A stretch of 64,000 nt of DNA, taken from positions 612,605 to 676,604 of the forward strand of contig JAJGOT010000468.1 of the NCBI GenBank assembly GCA_022457155.1, read 5' to 3'. The notes under the pieces were generated by a model. The model saw nothing but the letters and a program-made list of their open reading frames with translations. It was not told where the DNA came from and did not search any database. The position numbers and the translations under genes were made by a program. The stretch is from Cladopsammia gracilis (lineage: Eukaryota > Cnidaria > Anthozoa > Scleractinia > Dendrophylliidae). This document shows positions 52,996-64,000 of this stretch, piece by piece. Positions within the stretch are counted from its first letter, which is position 1. Each line of letters starts with the position of its first letter.

Positions 52996-55900
52996 TTCCA
53001 TACCGATAACTATAATGTCTTAGCAAGCAATGATTGTTTTTCGTTCCCTTTAGGAAGGACAGTTTATTTTGGGTCATTAAGAACGCTTCCTGGCCTTTGT
53101 ATTCCAATATTGTTCTTGCGTGCGTTTAACTGGTTGAGTTAATGTCGGGGTTAATGTGTTGTTGATCTGCGACTGTCGGATGGGTAAGCATATTTGCTGC
53201 TCATAAAATGGAGGCGCCCCTTATCGCTATTTAACGGAGGATAAATGATTTTAAATGAACATGTAAGTATGTGGGTTAAATTACCTCAAAAGTGTGATAA
53301 ATTTACTTTCAAGATTTCATGATAATTGGTGATTTCATGCAAGTGAATTATAAGCTTACTAACAATATTGCATGGAACAGCAGATTTACTGTTGGGTAAA
53401 ATCCGGCAGCTCTACAATACATGTTGAGGTTCGTGACTCCAGTTCCTTTAGGCAGAAAACTAGGAAATTCAGGTTATCAATCGTTGAACCCAATTAGAGG
53501 AAAGTGTCAGCTTTTGAATAAATTTGATCTTGGACGGGATTAAAAGCGAGTTCATATTTCCTATGCGCCATTAACATAACAAATAGATAACATAGTGTTT
53601 GGATTTCATATCTGATATCAAATCACTTATTTCAAAAAATATCACGACCTGTTCACATCTGTTCCTATTTTTCTCCGAAAACGTATTTTGTACTAATTTA
53701 AATTAACTCAGAATTCTAATAACCCATCTAACAATTACATTTCTATTTTTCTTTTTTTCCCCTAAAACATCTATTTTAGAAACGTTTACGTTGTAAATAT
53801 TTCTTAGTTGTTATAATGTGTGTTCTCTTAATTCTTATCAAAAGTCACAAATTTAAGAGCAGTAAAATTCGAACTTTTTTGAAAAGTCGTGGCCACGGTA
53901 CATCACCGATTGGGCTGAAATTCGACATGTAGACTTGGTTTAGGGTCCTGAATACGGAATGGATGCCGTTTTTGGGTGGCTTCGGCGAGCCGCCATATAT
54001 TGGTAGATCGAAGGTGTTCTTGAGACTTCGACTCTTAGCCTGTTATCGAAGTAAATTGATCATTGCTGATACTGATGCTAAGAACTATCCTTCCTTGTTG
54101 CATTTATTTAAATTAATCCGAAAAGTATTAGAATTTAGACAAATACCGGCTCAATGTTGCTCGAAAATTATCAATTAATAAATTGGTATCACCTGATATC
54201 GAGTGAAAGTTATACGAAATGGCATCTGCAATAGCAATGATGGTCTGTTTTGACAAAAAATTGCGATAAATCGTTACCAACGGTCATTTTGTTATTCATA
54301 TTGCGGCATATAAACATGGAATGCGAAATATAAGATATTTTACTCTCAGTTCCCCTATCTAAATCACATCATTAAGAAATGAACTCGGAAACAAAAACTG
54401 AAATTCATTACGTACCACATTTGTTCACCAAAATTTACCATTTTACATCTTCAGTGAAAGTGTGAAAATAATTTTTTTCTTCCTTTCTCGGTGGCCACGT
54501 TCCTGCATGGCGTTATATGCAATTTTTTCGTGTTTTCGAGGAGATAAAGCGACTGCTTAACGGCCAGGCACGCAAGATTCGACACTCACTCACTCACTCA
54601 CTCACTCACTTACTCACTCGGTATATCAAAAACATATAAAATAAAACTACTAAACCGAAAAAGGAATGAGTGTTCCGTGTACGTGAGAGGAAGGAAGGCA
54701 GGGGGGATTTGGGGAGAGCCTGAAGAGCGATTATTTGAGGTAATTACCCATTTTCATAAACAAGGCCAGGGTAGGCTTTAAGATAAGAAAAGGAATTAAT
54801 CCGTAAATTGGCCAGGGAAAGGAGCTAAATCTGAATAGAAAATTGGGGAAGGCCGGTGGGGTCGGCTGTGGTGCCCATTAGTGAGGGGGCCTGGCAGTTT
54901 TGGTTATGAGTGCCGCTTGTCCGTATATTAAGGGGGTAAGCCCTCGAAAGGTGAATTTTATATTTAGGGTTGTCATAGATTTTGAATAACAAGTCTTTTG
55001 TTTTTTTTTTTTCAATCTGAGCGGATAGAAATACATTTTTTTACTGGAAGCGTACAATAATAATTTTGGGATATATTAAAAATGGAAGGTTTAATTAGAC
55101 CATCTGAGTGACAATTCAAATGTTGATTCAGTAAAGCAAATTTGATTATTAATAAGGTAGTTATATTGTTGGAGTTTTCTGATGGAGACTTCCCTCATGC
55201 CACTTATGGAAATGCGTTTATAAGAAGAAAGAATCTCTTTTGAAAACTACAAAGGTTGTCTTACAGTGTGAAGTTGTAAGCTGATGAGTTTTAGTCTTTC
55301 AATGAGAAAAAGTGATGACGCTCGACGCAAAATCATCTGGCTTACAGTAGTTAAAACTGATTGAACAAGAGGGTGGGGCGCTAAAATGAGGCTGCAAAAC
55401 ACTTAATGTTTTACGCAAGTGCACTGAAAGTAAGCGGCGGAAGCTAAGATTGTCGAAAAGATCTGCTGCGGGTATGAATACGGAGAGACCGAACGGGCGC
55501 ATAAGGCTTATCGGCGCTACACGCCTCTCCTTGTGTGCATCAGCGCCTTCGCGCTTCCCGTTCTAGTATTGTAGAGAAAACCGAATATTTTTCAGTCTAC
55601 GCAGAAGTAAATAAATAAAACATTTATTGAGTATAAAAAGAGGTTTTGGAAAACGTTGATGGTTGGGAACTAAAACTTAAGACGAAATTTGAATCACACG
55701 ACAGTTGCAAGTCAAATGAAAACTGCTCGCAGAAATGCTGATGGTGAGTCTCTTTTTTCTTCTGAAGGAGTATTATCGGCGACGCAGATACTTTTTATGG
55801 AAGAGCGACTTTTAGACAAATACCCAGATGATTTAAAAACTGTTGAGGTGGAGGCTGCAAACTTGCGAATGAGGTACTTGATCAAGTACATCCCAGGCAT

Positions 55901-56890
55901 CCGCTTATGTTCGATAGACACAATCTGGTTGACAATCTGTAGCGGCAGCCGAGAAGCGTAACAAGACAATAACAAGCTTACATCACATTGTCCATCACAT
56001 TGTCTTGACGCTAACAACGCAAAGATGCAGATAGCAATCCTCGTGTGAAGCTTGTAGCAACTTGGAAAAAGCGCAGCGTGTGTGTGTGTCTTTTTAAGGT
56101 AAATTACAGCAGATTAACCATTTCCCTGCTTATGTTAGTGACGGACCATTAGAAAACCCTAGAAAAGTGATGGTAGGGTGTGGGGAAAAACAATTCAAAT
56201 TCATGCAAGGGAAAACACCTGGAAAATGTTACTGTAAAGAGGAACCCAAAGAAAAATCATGCAGAAGGAGATCCAATCGTATTGTGAGGGCTATTTTAAT
56301 TTTGCCAAAGTGTCAGAAATAGCATTTGTTGTGGTGTGCAACTCCCGCCAAGAGAATATATTGCTTTCGTATCATAACTTAATGGCAAAATGACAACATG
56401 TTATGTCTTGTACTATCTTGATGAAGTACTAGTCAAAAGAAAAGAAAGTTTTCTTTAAACACAAACGTAACACCAGACTTTACACAGCATAAGTATTAAC
56501 TGAGTAGGTTGGGAGGGGTGCACGTGAAAAGAACAAAAATAGGGGAAGGTCATTCTACTCACAAGAACAATCCATAAAACTTCAACCCCAACCAAGTCAG
56601 GTTGACCAAGTCAAGCCCCCAACAACTGAAAAAAGGGATGGTGCCTTGGTAACCTACGAATTAAGTATAACGAAAATGTTGTACTGGACAGTTTGGAAAA
56701 AAATATTAATATTAATATTATTGAAAGGGTTAAGACTAGAGAGGTGGAAAACCCTTTCTCGCCTACAAATATAAATATAAACACCTCCCTGCTTCCTGCC
56801 CAGAATGCCATTGTCTTCCCCGACATGTACTTACGGTGCCCAGTTTCTTGATGGCCGGCATAATAATTTGCATATACAGAACTAGTCGGC
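52996..56890. other. intergenic, no recognised gene
   Basis: Includes a (CACT)n run at 54583-54616 and a GC-rich stretch near 55430-55570. Short frames at 55689-55961 and elsewhere lack any domain signature. Confidence 0.4.
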
Positions 56891-58062
56891 TGTAATAGCG
56901 CTGCGCACAAATGACGTCACAGACTTTAGACCACCGTTGTGACTCGGACAAACAAACTCCTCCTGCACAATAATTTTGTATTGGAAAGTGGTGTTGGCGA
57001 ACACTTTGATGCGGCTTTTATCGATATTTTCGCAAGAAAATCGATCACCCGGGTCAATGTTGAATAGAAAACCTAAACATTATTCTTGGAACATCTCAAA
57101 CTTTGGTGAAAATGCAAAGAATTGATAGAGAGCGGCAATATTATTGTCTGAATGATTTCACTCTCGAGAGGTCCAGTTTGCAGTATATACACCCCATACA
57201 CAATTGTATACAGCTGAGCCGTTAGAAACGTAGCATATTGAACCAATCAGTTATAAAAAAAGGATCCATTGCAAATAAAAGGCAAATTTCAATAACTGTG
57301 AAAAGAAATGATAATCTATCCATTGCTCCACTGAAAGGATAGGTTTATTTTTATGTTGTTTATGCGACCGCAGCGCCCGGGTAGTAACAGAAAAGTTTAT
57401 ACTCGTTGGACGAATACTCGAGAATAAGCAGCTCTCTAATTTTCCAAATTGCGGCCTATATACTCTCCAAGCGTTACAGCATATATTCAGTATCCCTTAG
57501 AATAGATACGCAAAGACAGGATTTGTCATTCTCTGGACCTTTTGCCGTTCTGCTTTGCTCCCGTCGTATTCGCCAGATTCGCGGGTCGTAAACGGTATTT
57601 GTATCAAATACATATTCTGGATCATTTGGAACCTATTTACGTATCTTTATCCAAGCTAGCGATGCACACATTATAGTCATACAAGGAGAATACAACAATT
57701 TACTTTTGGCTTAATTTTGGACAAAAGACGTGAAATGTTTTCTGATCGCATGAGAGCTAAGAGATTGGAACTCTGATGATCGGATTTCACTCACTGTGCA
57801 GCCTCGTCGCATAATTTATTGAATTTAAAGCCAAAATATACATTTATTGAATCAGTTTTTCACTCCCGAATGTAACATTGCCTTTTATTTATTAGATTTG
57901 AAGCCCCAAAGACGTTCAAATCACGTTTACCGCTAATTTTACCGATTTTTCGTATCCAAAACACATCCCGCTCATACAAAGGCTTTGAGCTGACGGCAAA
58001 CTTTGTCCGAGTCACGTAGGGGGTCTATCTATTTTTAGTATTTGTGCGCAGCGCTATTGGTC
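56891..58062. mobile_element. inverted-repeat element of about 1.17 kb
   Basis: AATAGCGCTGCGCACAAAT then GTGACTCGGACAAA at the left is mirrored by TTTGTCCGAGTCAC then ATTTGTGCGCAGCGCTATT at the right, about 55 imperfect bases. No transposase frame; AT-rich interior. Confidence 0.65.
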
Positions 58063-58854
58063 AACAGATTAAGCTTTGGGAATACTCTAGTCTCTTGGCA
58101 GATTCAACTGCTGTCAATCAAACGGTTTGATGCGTGAAGTTTAACAATATCGCTCTTATTAAAGGCGGGCCGCTCTGTTTGCAAAGCGTTTTGTCAACAA
58201 ATTCGTTTGGAGCAATATTTTTTGACTCGTTGGATTCGCCAAAGTGAATGGTTAGAGCGCGATGGCAAAAACATTTTCCGCAGAACAGGGTTTTCAGTTA
58301 AAAGCGTCGCCAAATAGCGAGCGTGAATCGCGGATCACTTGCTTGTACGTTGCGCTTTTTTACTCGCGCTCTTTACAAAACGTTTTGCAGTCCAGATCTC
58401 GGACGCGCTATTTTACTCGATGGTTTAAAGTAGTTCAGACCTAGAGTACATTAACTGAGGTTTTAATAAAATAATATAGGCCTTCCTTTCACCCTCCATC
58501 CTTCACCCTGCTGCTGACGCCTTCCAACAACGGTTTTATATCCAGGTTAAGCTCATTCCCTCACCACACACCGTGCCGAATTTATGAACCATCTGAAATA
58601 AAAACTCTTCCGGCACCCACCCCCACAAGTTAGTAAGTTTCTACCGTCATAAAACGTTTACACTTTACTAAACCATCCAAAGCTTATCTCGGACGGCATT
58701 TGTTTATTCTTATAATGGGACAGTGGCCAATATTTATTTACCAAAACGGAAATGCTCAGTGATAAGACATAATCAAATTGGTAACTACCAGCTGTTATTT
58801 TAAACAACCGGGTTCATTTGGTGTTGGCTCACTACACAACTTCAAGGCGCTAAC

Positions 58855-58908
58855 ATGAGTTTGAGAATATTGGTACTGTTCCTAGACATTTTTTGCACCA
58901 TAATGCAG
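58855..58908 (+). pseudogene. duplicate of the second gene's first exon
   Basis: ATG opens 18 codons (MSLRILVLFLDIFCTIMQ, signal-peptide-like) to a GT donor. It aligns codon for codon with 61604-61657, including upstream text (ACTTCAAGGCGCTAAC against ACTTCAAAGCGTTGAC). The matching second exon near 59000 lacks a donor. It may be a dead copy or an alternative first exon. Confidence 0.5.
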
Positions 58909-59113
58909 GTTTGTATTTTCCCTTTTACTCGTTTCGAACTCCTCCCTTTTGTTAAACAGAAGTGTTATTTACAATGTGTAGTTTGTAAGTCATAGAATTT
59001 TTTCCCTGCCAGAAAAGCTATGTTATGTGCAAAATGTTTACCAGCAAATATCTAATTTGCTGTTTTTGAAAAGCTGAACAATAAAATCTCACGTTTATTG
59101 CACAGGATGGGTT

Positions 59114-59894
59114 GGTTTGCTGACTAACAACTTCAACATCATCCGTTAGAAACTGAATTTAATAAACAGCTTTCGGGACCGAAATGTCTTCGCGAGTTTT
59201 GAGAAACGCACACCTGGTGCTAATGAGCAACTCCAAACTTTAAGTATTCCCTTATACTCTTGCATTTATACGAGGGTCTGGATGGAGTTTACTGACAACT
59301 GACAAATGGCTGAAATTTTAACTGACAACTGACAAATAAGCTGAAATTCTACTGACAACCTGACTGACATTTGTACCAGGGTTAACTGACAACTGATAAC
59401 AATCTTGGAATAATCGTTTTTCGGTTTTATTTAATAATATAAAATTATATATAACTCGAGATCTCGACTTGTAAAGAAAAATACTTTTTTGTTTTCAGAG
59501 CTCTCTAACCTTCTAATGTCAAAGTTCCAATCAAATACGAAATGAAAGCTAAACAATAAAATCTCACGTTTACTGCACTAACAAAACTAGTGTCTAACTA
59601 GAAAACTGTATGGTTTACTTAGACGCTAGGCATTTCCTCATATGGTATTCATATTTAGTTATTCGTCTTAATGTCTTAGTAATTTTAGTTTAGCTAGATA
59701 TGTTTTCTTGTAAAAAAATGTCATGGAAATGAAAGTGGTTTGCTGACTAACAACTTCAACATCATCCGTTAGAAACTGAATTTAATAAACAGCTTTCGGG
59801 ACCGAAATGTCTTTGGGAGATTTGAGAAACGCACGCCTGGTGCTAATGAGCAACTCCAAACTTTAAGTATTCCCTTACACCCTTATATTTATAC
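59114..59894. repeat. two copies of a roughly 155-base repeat
   Basis: GGTTTGCTGACTAACAACTT...TTAAGTATTCCCTTA occurs at 59114-59272 and 59737-59894. Between them lie TAACTGACAACTGACAAA short tandem repeats (59290-59400), and 59586-59733 is repeated in inverted form at 62106-62256. Confidence 0.75.
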
Positions 59895-60067
59895 ATATAC
59901 TATATATGTACCACAGCCTAACCCTAGCTAACCTTGAAAGTGTGGTTTATAATCCTCTGCTTTTTTTAAAGAAATTTTAATCACTCACAAAACAAATCGT
60001 TGCAAATTTCGTTTAATATATGCCAGCTAATGGGCATGATGACGAATATGAATATTAAACGAGTTTT

Positions 60068-60980
60068 TAAGTGATTGGTTCAATGTCAGATTTTCTAGAT
60101 GGACTGAGAACTAGTAACTAGATAAAATGTGTTTAAAAGAGAACTATTTTTGATAACACGCGGCTAATAATGATAACGATTTGTAATTTGACATTTCCGA
60201 TGTTGAAAATATTTTTCTCTTGTTTATAAATAATTAACGACTTGCCAACAGGAGTGATAAATATAACGTATAAGTTAGGTAATTTATATGCTTCTTTTCG
60301 TTGAGACTGTCTGGCGTTTGCAAACAGGGATGTTATAAAAGGTTTACAAGGCTGTGGAGCATATATAATATATGTATAAATACAAGAGGATAAGGGAATA
60401 CTTAACGGCTGGTGGTTACCCATTAGCTATTGTCTTATCACTGAGCATTACGATCTCATCTGACCATCTCATCATTTGCCCTTAATTGCTTAATAAGTTA
60501 GCTGTAAGGTCCGGTTCAAACGTTGAACTTCACATGTGCCGAATCTAATGCAAATGCGATTGGTTCAATGTCAGATTTTCTAGATGGACTGAGAACTAGT
60601 AACTAGATAAAATGTGTTTAAAAGATAACCGTTTTTGATAACAAGACGCGGCTAATAATGATAGCAACGATTTGTAATATAACATTTCCGATGTTGAGAA
60701 TATTTTTCTCTAGTTTATAAAAAATTAATGACTTGCCAACAGGAGTGATACATACAGCTGTACAACATATAAGTGAGCTAATTTATATGCTTCTTTTCGT
60801 TGAGACTGTCTGGGGTTTGCAGACAGGGATGTTATAAAAAGGTTTACAAGGCTGTGGAACGTATAAATATAAGAGTATAAGGGAATACTTAACGGCTGGT
60901 GGTTGTCTTATCACTGAGCATTACGATCTCATCTGATCATCTCATCATTTACCCTTAATTACTTAATAAGTTAGTAAGTG
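60068..60980. repeat. tandem duplication of about 430 bases interrupting a MITE
   Basis: GATTGGTTCAATGTCAGATT begins both copies (60072 and 60555), and both run through TGGACTGAGAACTAGTAACT, AGACTGTCTGG and GAGCATTACGATCTCATCTG. A half copy of the MITE of 28043-28164 sits at 60508-60552 and its other end (GTGAACCGGGTCTTA) at about 60979. A third short copy is at 61184-61244. Confidence 0.75.
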
Positions 60981-61615
60981 AACCGGGTCTTAGTTAACTA
61001 TTTTTATAATTGCATGTTTGTAAGCGGATTTTCAAACATGCAGATAAAAACGTTATTATTATTATATTATTGTTTTATTATTATTACTTAATAATCGAAA
61101 TTCCTTTTCCGTTTGCAAATATTCTGTTTGCTAAATAAATATTGGCCACTGTTTCATTTTAAGAACAAAACGAAATGCCAAGGGAGCTAATTTATATGCT
61201 TATTTTCGTTGAGACTGTCAAGCTTTTGCAAACAGGGATGTTCCTGTCAAATGTTCCATCAATCTTAGGTGTAACAAAAATAACCGCAGCAAAAATTTCG
61301 TTGTCAGTGTTATAAAACAACTGGCTCATGCTTTTAGCTGCGCGAATATTAAGTAATGAAACAGCTTTGAAGAAGTTTAGAGCACTCACAAAGCTAGTTA
61401 ACCGGAAGTCGAACTGTACTTGCGAAGCAACCGCGTTACTCAGCAACGAGATAGTAGAATAGACCCTTAATGGTGGCTTCTTGATAAAATTATTGTATTT
61501 GCTAATGGGCAAGCACCAGCTATTAATTTAACACCTCAGTTTAGAATGTTGTTACCACGAATCCTTCCAGTTTCCGTTCATTACGCAACTTCAAAGCGTT
61601 GACTTGAGGTCAAGA

Positions 61616-63897
61616 ATGTTGTTTATGTTCCCTGGAATCGTTAATATCGTACTCCAGGTTTGTTTTTCGTTTTGAACGGCTATTTAGTGTTTTTGGTAGG
61701 CAGAAGTGTTAATTGAAATGACAGTGTCTAAGTTACGTCTTGTTTATTTCCCTCATAGATTTTCTTTACTGGTGCTAAAGCAACTGTAAACTGTAAGTAA
61801 AAGCCAAGACTGGATATTGTTGTTTGATCTAATACTTCTTGATAAACGCACTTGCTTGGCAAGGCTAGGGCATTGATATTATTGTTACTCGCAAATAAGT
61901 GCATTATCCACCTTTTTGTCGCCTTCATGACACTCACAAAAATAGAACAATATATTTATCACAAAGCAATGATCGCTTGAAATCTACATTGTAGATGTCG
62001 GCCCTAAAACGATGGCTATAAAACTTTGCGAAAACTCACAGTAATTATCTAGCAATACAATACAATACAATACAATACAATACAATGCAATACTTTATTT
62101 TCATATTTCCATGACATTTTTTTACAAGAAAACATATCTAGCTAAACTAAAATTACTAAGACATTAAGACGAATAACTAAATATAAATACCATATGAGGA
62201 AATGCCTAGCGTCTAAGTAAACCATACAGTTTTCTAGTTAGACACTAGTTTTGTGTAGTAACAATTCAAACGTAGACATCTATTACAGAAACATAAATAC
62301 ACACTGCACACAAATAGCAAAAGTATGATAGAATTCGATTTAACTGGGAAAAAATAATTTTAGTGATAATCGAGTTTAAGTGCCGGAACCCCACTTTTTT
62401 AAAAAAATAATCGAACCCAATGAAAACGTTTTCTGTTATGTATTTGAGCTAAAGTTTTAGAATCAGCTTACATTGACTTAAATGGCAAACATTTGCTTCC
62501 AAAGCCACAAATTTAAACTCCCATACTAAAATAAAATAGTGAATGAACCTTAGCGAACATACTCATTGTTATTTTGCATAGACTAAATCTTTCGTTAAAC
62601 ATTTCAAAAAATAGGGAAAAAATGGGAAATTCTTTTATGTGCGGTTCATGGTTGGGATATTTTCAAATTTTTGGCACTTTTTTAAAATTAACTTTTTCAT
62701 TATTCACTTCGTCCAATCTATGCTGTTTTACGAAAACTATAGATTTTATTGTATGAAGCCAAATGTTCATTACGCTTCTCCTTTATCCATGATAAAGATT
62801 AACAATTATACCTGAACTACCCTTCCCCCATAAATATACTATTAGCAGTTTTATAACTCAAGAAACTTTCTTTAACCTTGCTTTCAATTATCAAAAGTAC
62901 AAATTCTATACTGCACTGATTATTTAAACTGAAAACATTTTTATTCCTTTTCTAGCCGGTAATCTCATGCTAAACAGTGGTGAAGAACTTGAGATCAACA
63001 CAACCGTTCCATCCGTTGTTAAGAGCCACTGTATCGGTATCAGTTGCAGTTTCACCGCATCACATCAAAACAGAAACTCCTCGCACGGTGACCATCTTGT
63101 TGCTGTTATTGAGTTCAGTGGTGACATTCAGTTCAGAAGCGGTTCAACAGTCAAAGTATTCGGGAAGTTTGCTCTGAGTATAACAAGTCAGAATGGACAC
63201 ATTTTAATACAAACTGATATAAACATGACCTGTGGCGAGAAGGTGTTCAATACAACGTGTCTTGGTGGGTTTACACAGTCATCAGCAGCACAGTCTGTAG
63301 GATCTCCCGCTGGGAGGGAGGATTTATACAAAGGTGAGCGATTCAAGTAGGTCGTTTGTGCTCAGGGACGGGAATTAGAGCTAAACGGTGTTTAGATATG
63401 TTATAGTCTGTGGCCTTACCGTATTTTTAACAGCAATAATACAAAATGTTAGTCTTAAATTAAATACATTCTACAAAGCTCAGGCTAATACTGAGAGGTA
63501 CTAACTAACTGATATAACATTTTACTTACCATTGCATAAAATATACACGGAGGAATGATGATCTGATTGAAGGGCGAAGATATCGACAGACTGAAACTTT
63601 TAGCATCACGGACAGTAACGGGACAATAAACGTAGCGGGACTGTTTCCGCGGCACCATTTCAGTCCCGACTCAAACTCAGCTACTCTCAGCTAAGTGAAT
63701 GTATTCCTTTTTATCAGGTCTTGGTCCTGGAGGACTGAAGTTAATACTGCCGCTCCAGGAGTTTCTTGTGGATGGCACTTGTATACTTGGTTCAAGCCAT
63801 GGAGGAACAACATCTGATCGTACCGCTAACCAATACCTGTATTCGGGTGAAGCATACGATACACATAACACAGCATCACTACTAGGAGGAAGTGGAG
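61616..63897 (+). CDS. second gene, 5' end (polycystin-like N-terminal region)
   Basis: Exon 1, 61616-61657: MLFMFPGIVNIVLQ, a hydrophobic leader. Exon 2, 61759-61792: IFFTGAKATVN. Exon 3, 62956-63333: contains GNLMLNSGEELEINTT, IGISCSFTAS and GSTVKVFGKFALSIT, beta-rich with Cys pairs and N-glycosylation sites. Exon 4, 63718-63897: GLGPGGLKLILPL and LLGGSGG, the glycine-rich type seen in the upstream gene. All donors and acceptors are GT/AG and phases 0, 1, 1, 1 agree. The window ends before any diagnostic domain, so membership in the polycystin-1-like family rests on the Gly-rich exon, strand and neighbourhood. Confidence 0.7.
62056..62092. repeat. (ACAAT)n microsatellite
   Basis: About seven pentanucleotide units, next to the inverted duplicate at 62106-62256. 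Confidence 0.9.
62106..62256 (-). repeat. inverted duplicate of 59586-59733
   Basis: ATTTCCATGACATTTTTTTA...CTAGTTAGACACTAGTTTTG is the reverse complement of the earlier block with few changes. Non-coding. Confidence 0.8.
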
Positions 63898-64000
63898 GTG
63901 AGGTTATAATCTTTATTACCTGCAAGTGTACATTTTCGTTTGTCTACATCGAAGTTGTATTGTCACTCAATGAGATCAACAGTTAGGTATAACATGAAAT

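Noticed and set aside
55689..55961. 90-codon ORF as a possible host gene
   Set aside because: No recognised domain or splice structure, and it lies in repeat-like DNA.

Overview
The window looks like nuclear DNA of an early-branching animal, most likely a cnidarian such as a stony coral. This is inferred from three things: AT-rich DNA with long repeat-filled introns and GT-AG splice sites; a polycystin-1-like gene with glycine-rich, REJ-like, GPS, PLAT and 11-TM polycystin channel parts; and a mixed load of Penelope-like, LINE, Ty3/gypsy and DNA-transposon remnants with many foldback MITEs. No species can be named from sequence alone.

Host genes. One polycystin-1-like gene runs on the + strand through positions 3832-38499. 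Fourteen exons can be read. All splice phases agree and give one open frame of about 1,714 codons; the 5' end is missing. A second gene starts near 61.6 kb on the same strand. It has a short hydrophobic leader, a 378-base exon and a glycine-rich exon ending at 63897, after which the window stops, and it is probably a related tandem copy. A decayed duplicate of its first exon lies at 58.8-59.0 kb. A 3' fragment of an actin-like gene lies on the - strand at 46.8-47.3 kb. Two short exon-like pieces of an unrecognised gene lie at 45.65-45.86 kb.

Mobile DNA. Almost everything else is repeats. The most striking object is a 3.93-kb element at 10560-14485, inside a polycystin intron. It carries an intact 523-codon Rep-like gene (HUH endonuclease plus superfamily 3 helicase) convergent with a Tc1-like DD34E transposase gene that is frameshifted near its 3' end. 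About 240-260-base copies of the same MITE-like unit flank it in direct orientation, each with CAATCTT/AAGATTG ends. The whole block sits at a single TA in a 37-bp minisatellite. The flanks join back into a normal repeat unit, so it appears to have moved as one composite transposon. A hairpin with repeated CGAATAACACC motifs lies between the two genes and is a candidate Rep binding site or origin. The minisatellite itself lies in a larger block (8430-15785) with TATTCTCACCGGGG ends.

Other mobile remnants are: a 5'-truncated Penelope-like element with YVDD reverse transcriptase and GIY-YIG parts (22998-24052) and two decayed relatives; LINE pieces (1.4-3.2 kb and 50.5 kb); a gypsy integrase fragment (17.7-18.5 kb); two copies of a TTAA-flanked long-inverted-repeat element (19.3 and 26.2 kb); and at least ten foldback MITEs. 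The region 58.7-62.3 kb is a patchwork of local duplications.

Layout: 1-3.8 kb, tRNA-His-like sequence and LINE; 3.8-38.5 kb, polycystin gene with element-filled introns; 38.5-56.9 kb, repeat-rich intergenic DNA with the actin fragment; 56.9-62.3 kb, inverted-repeat element and duplications; 61.6 kb to the end, start of the second gene.
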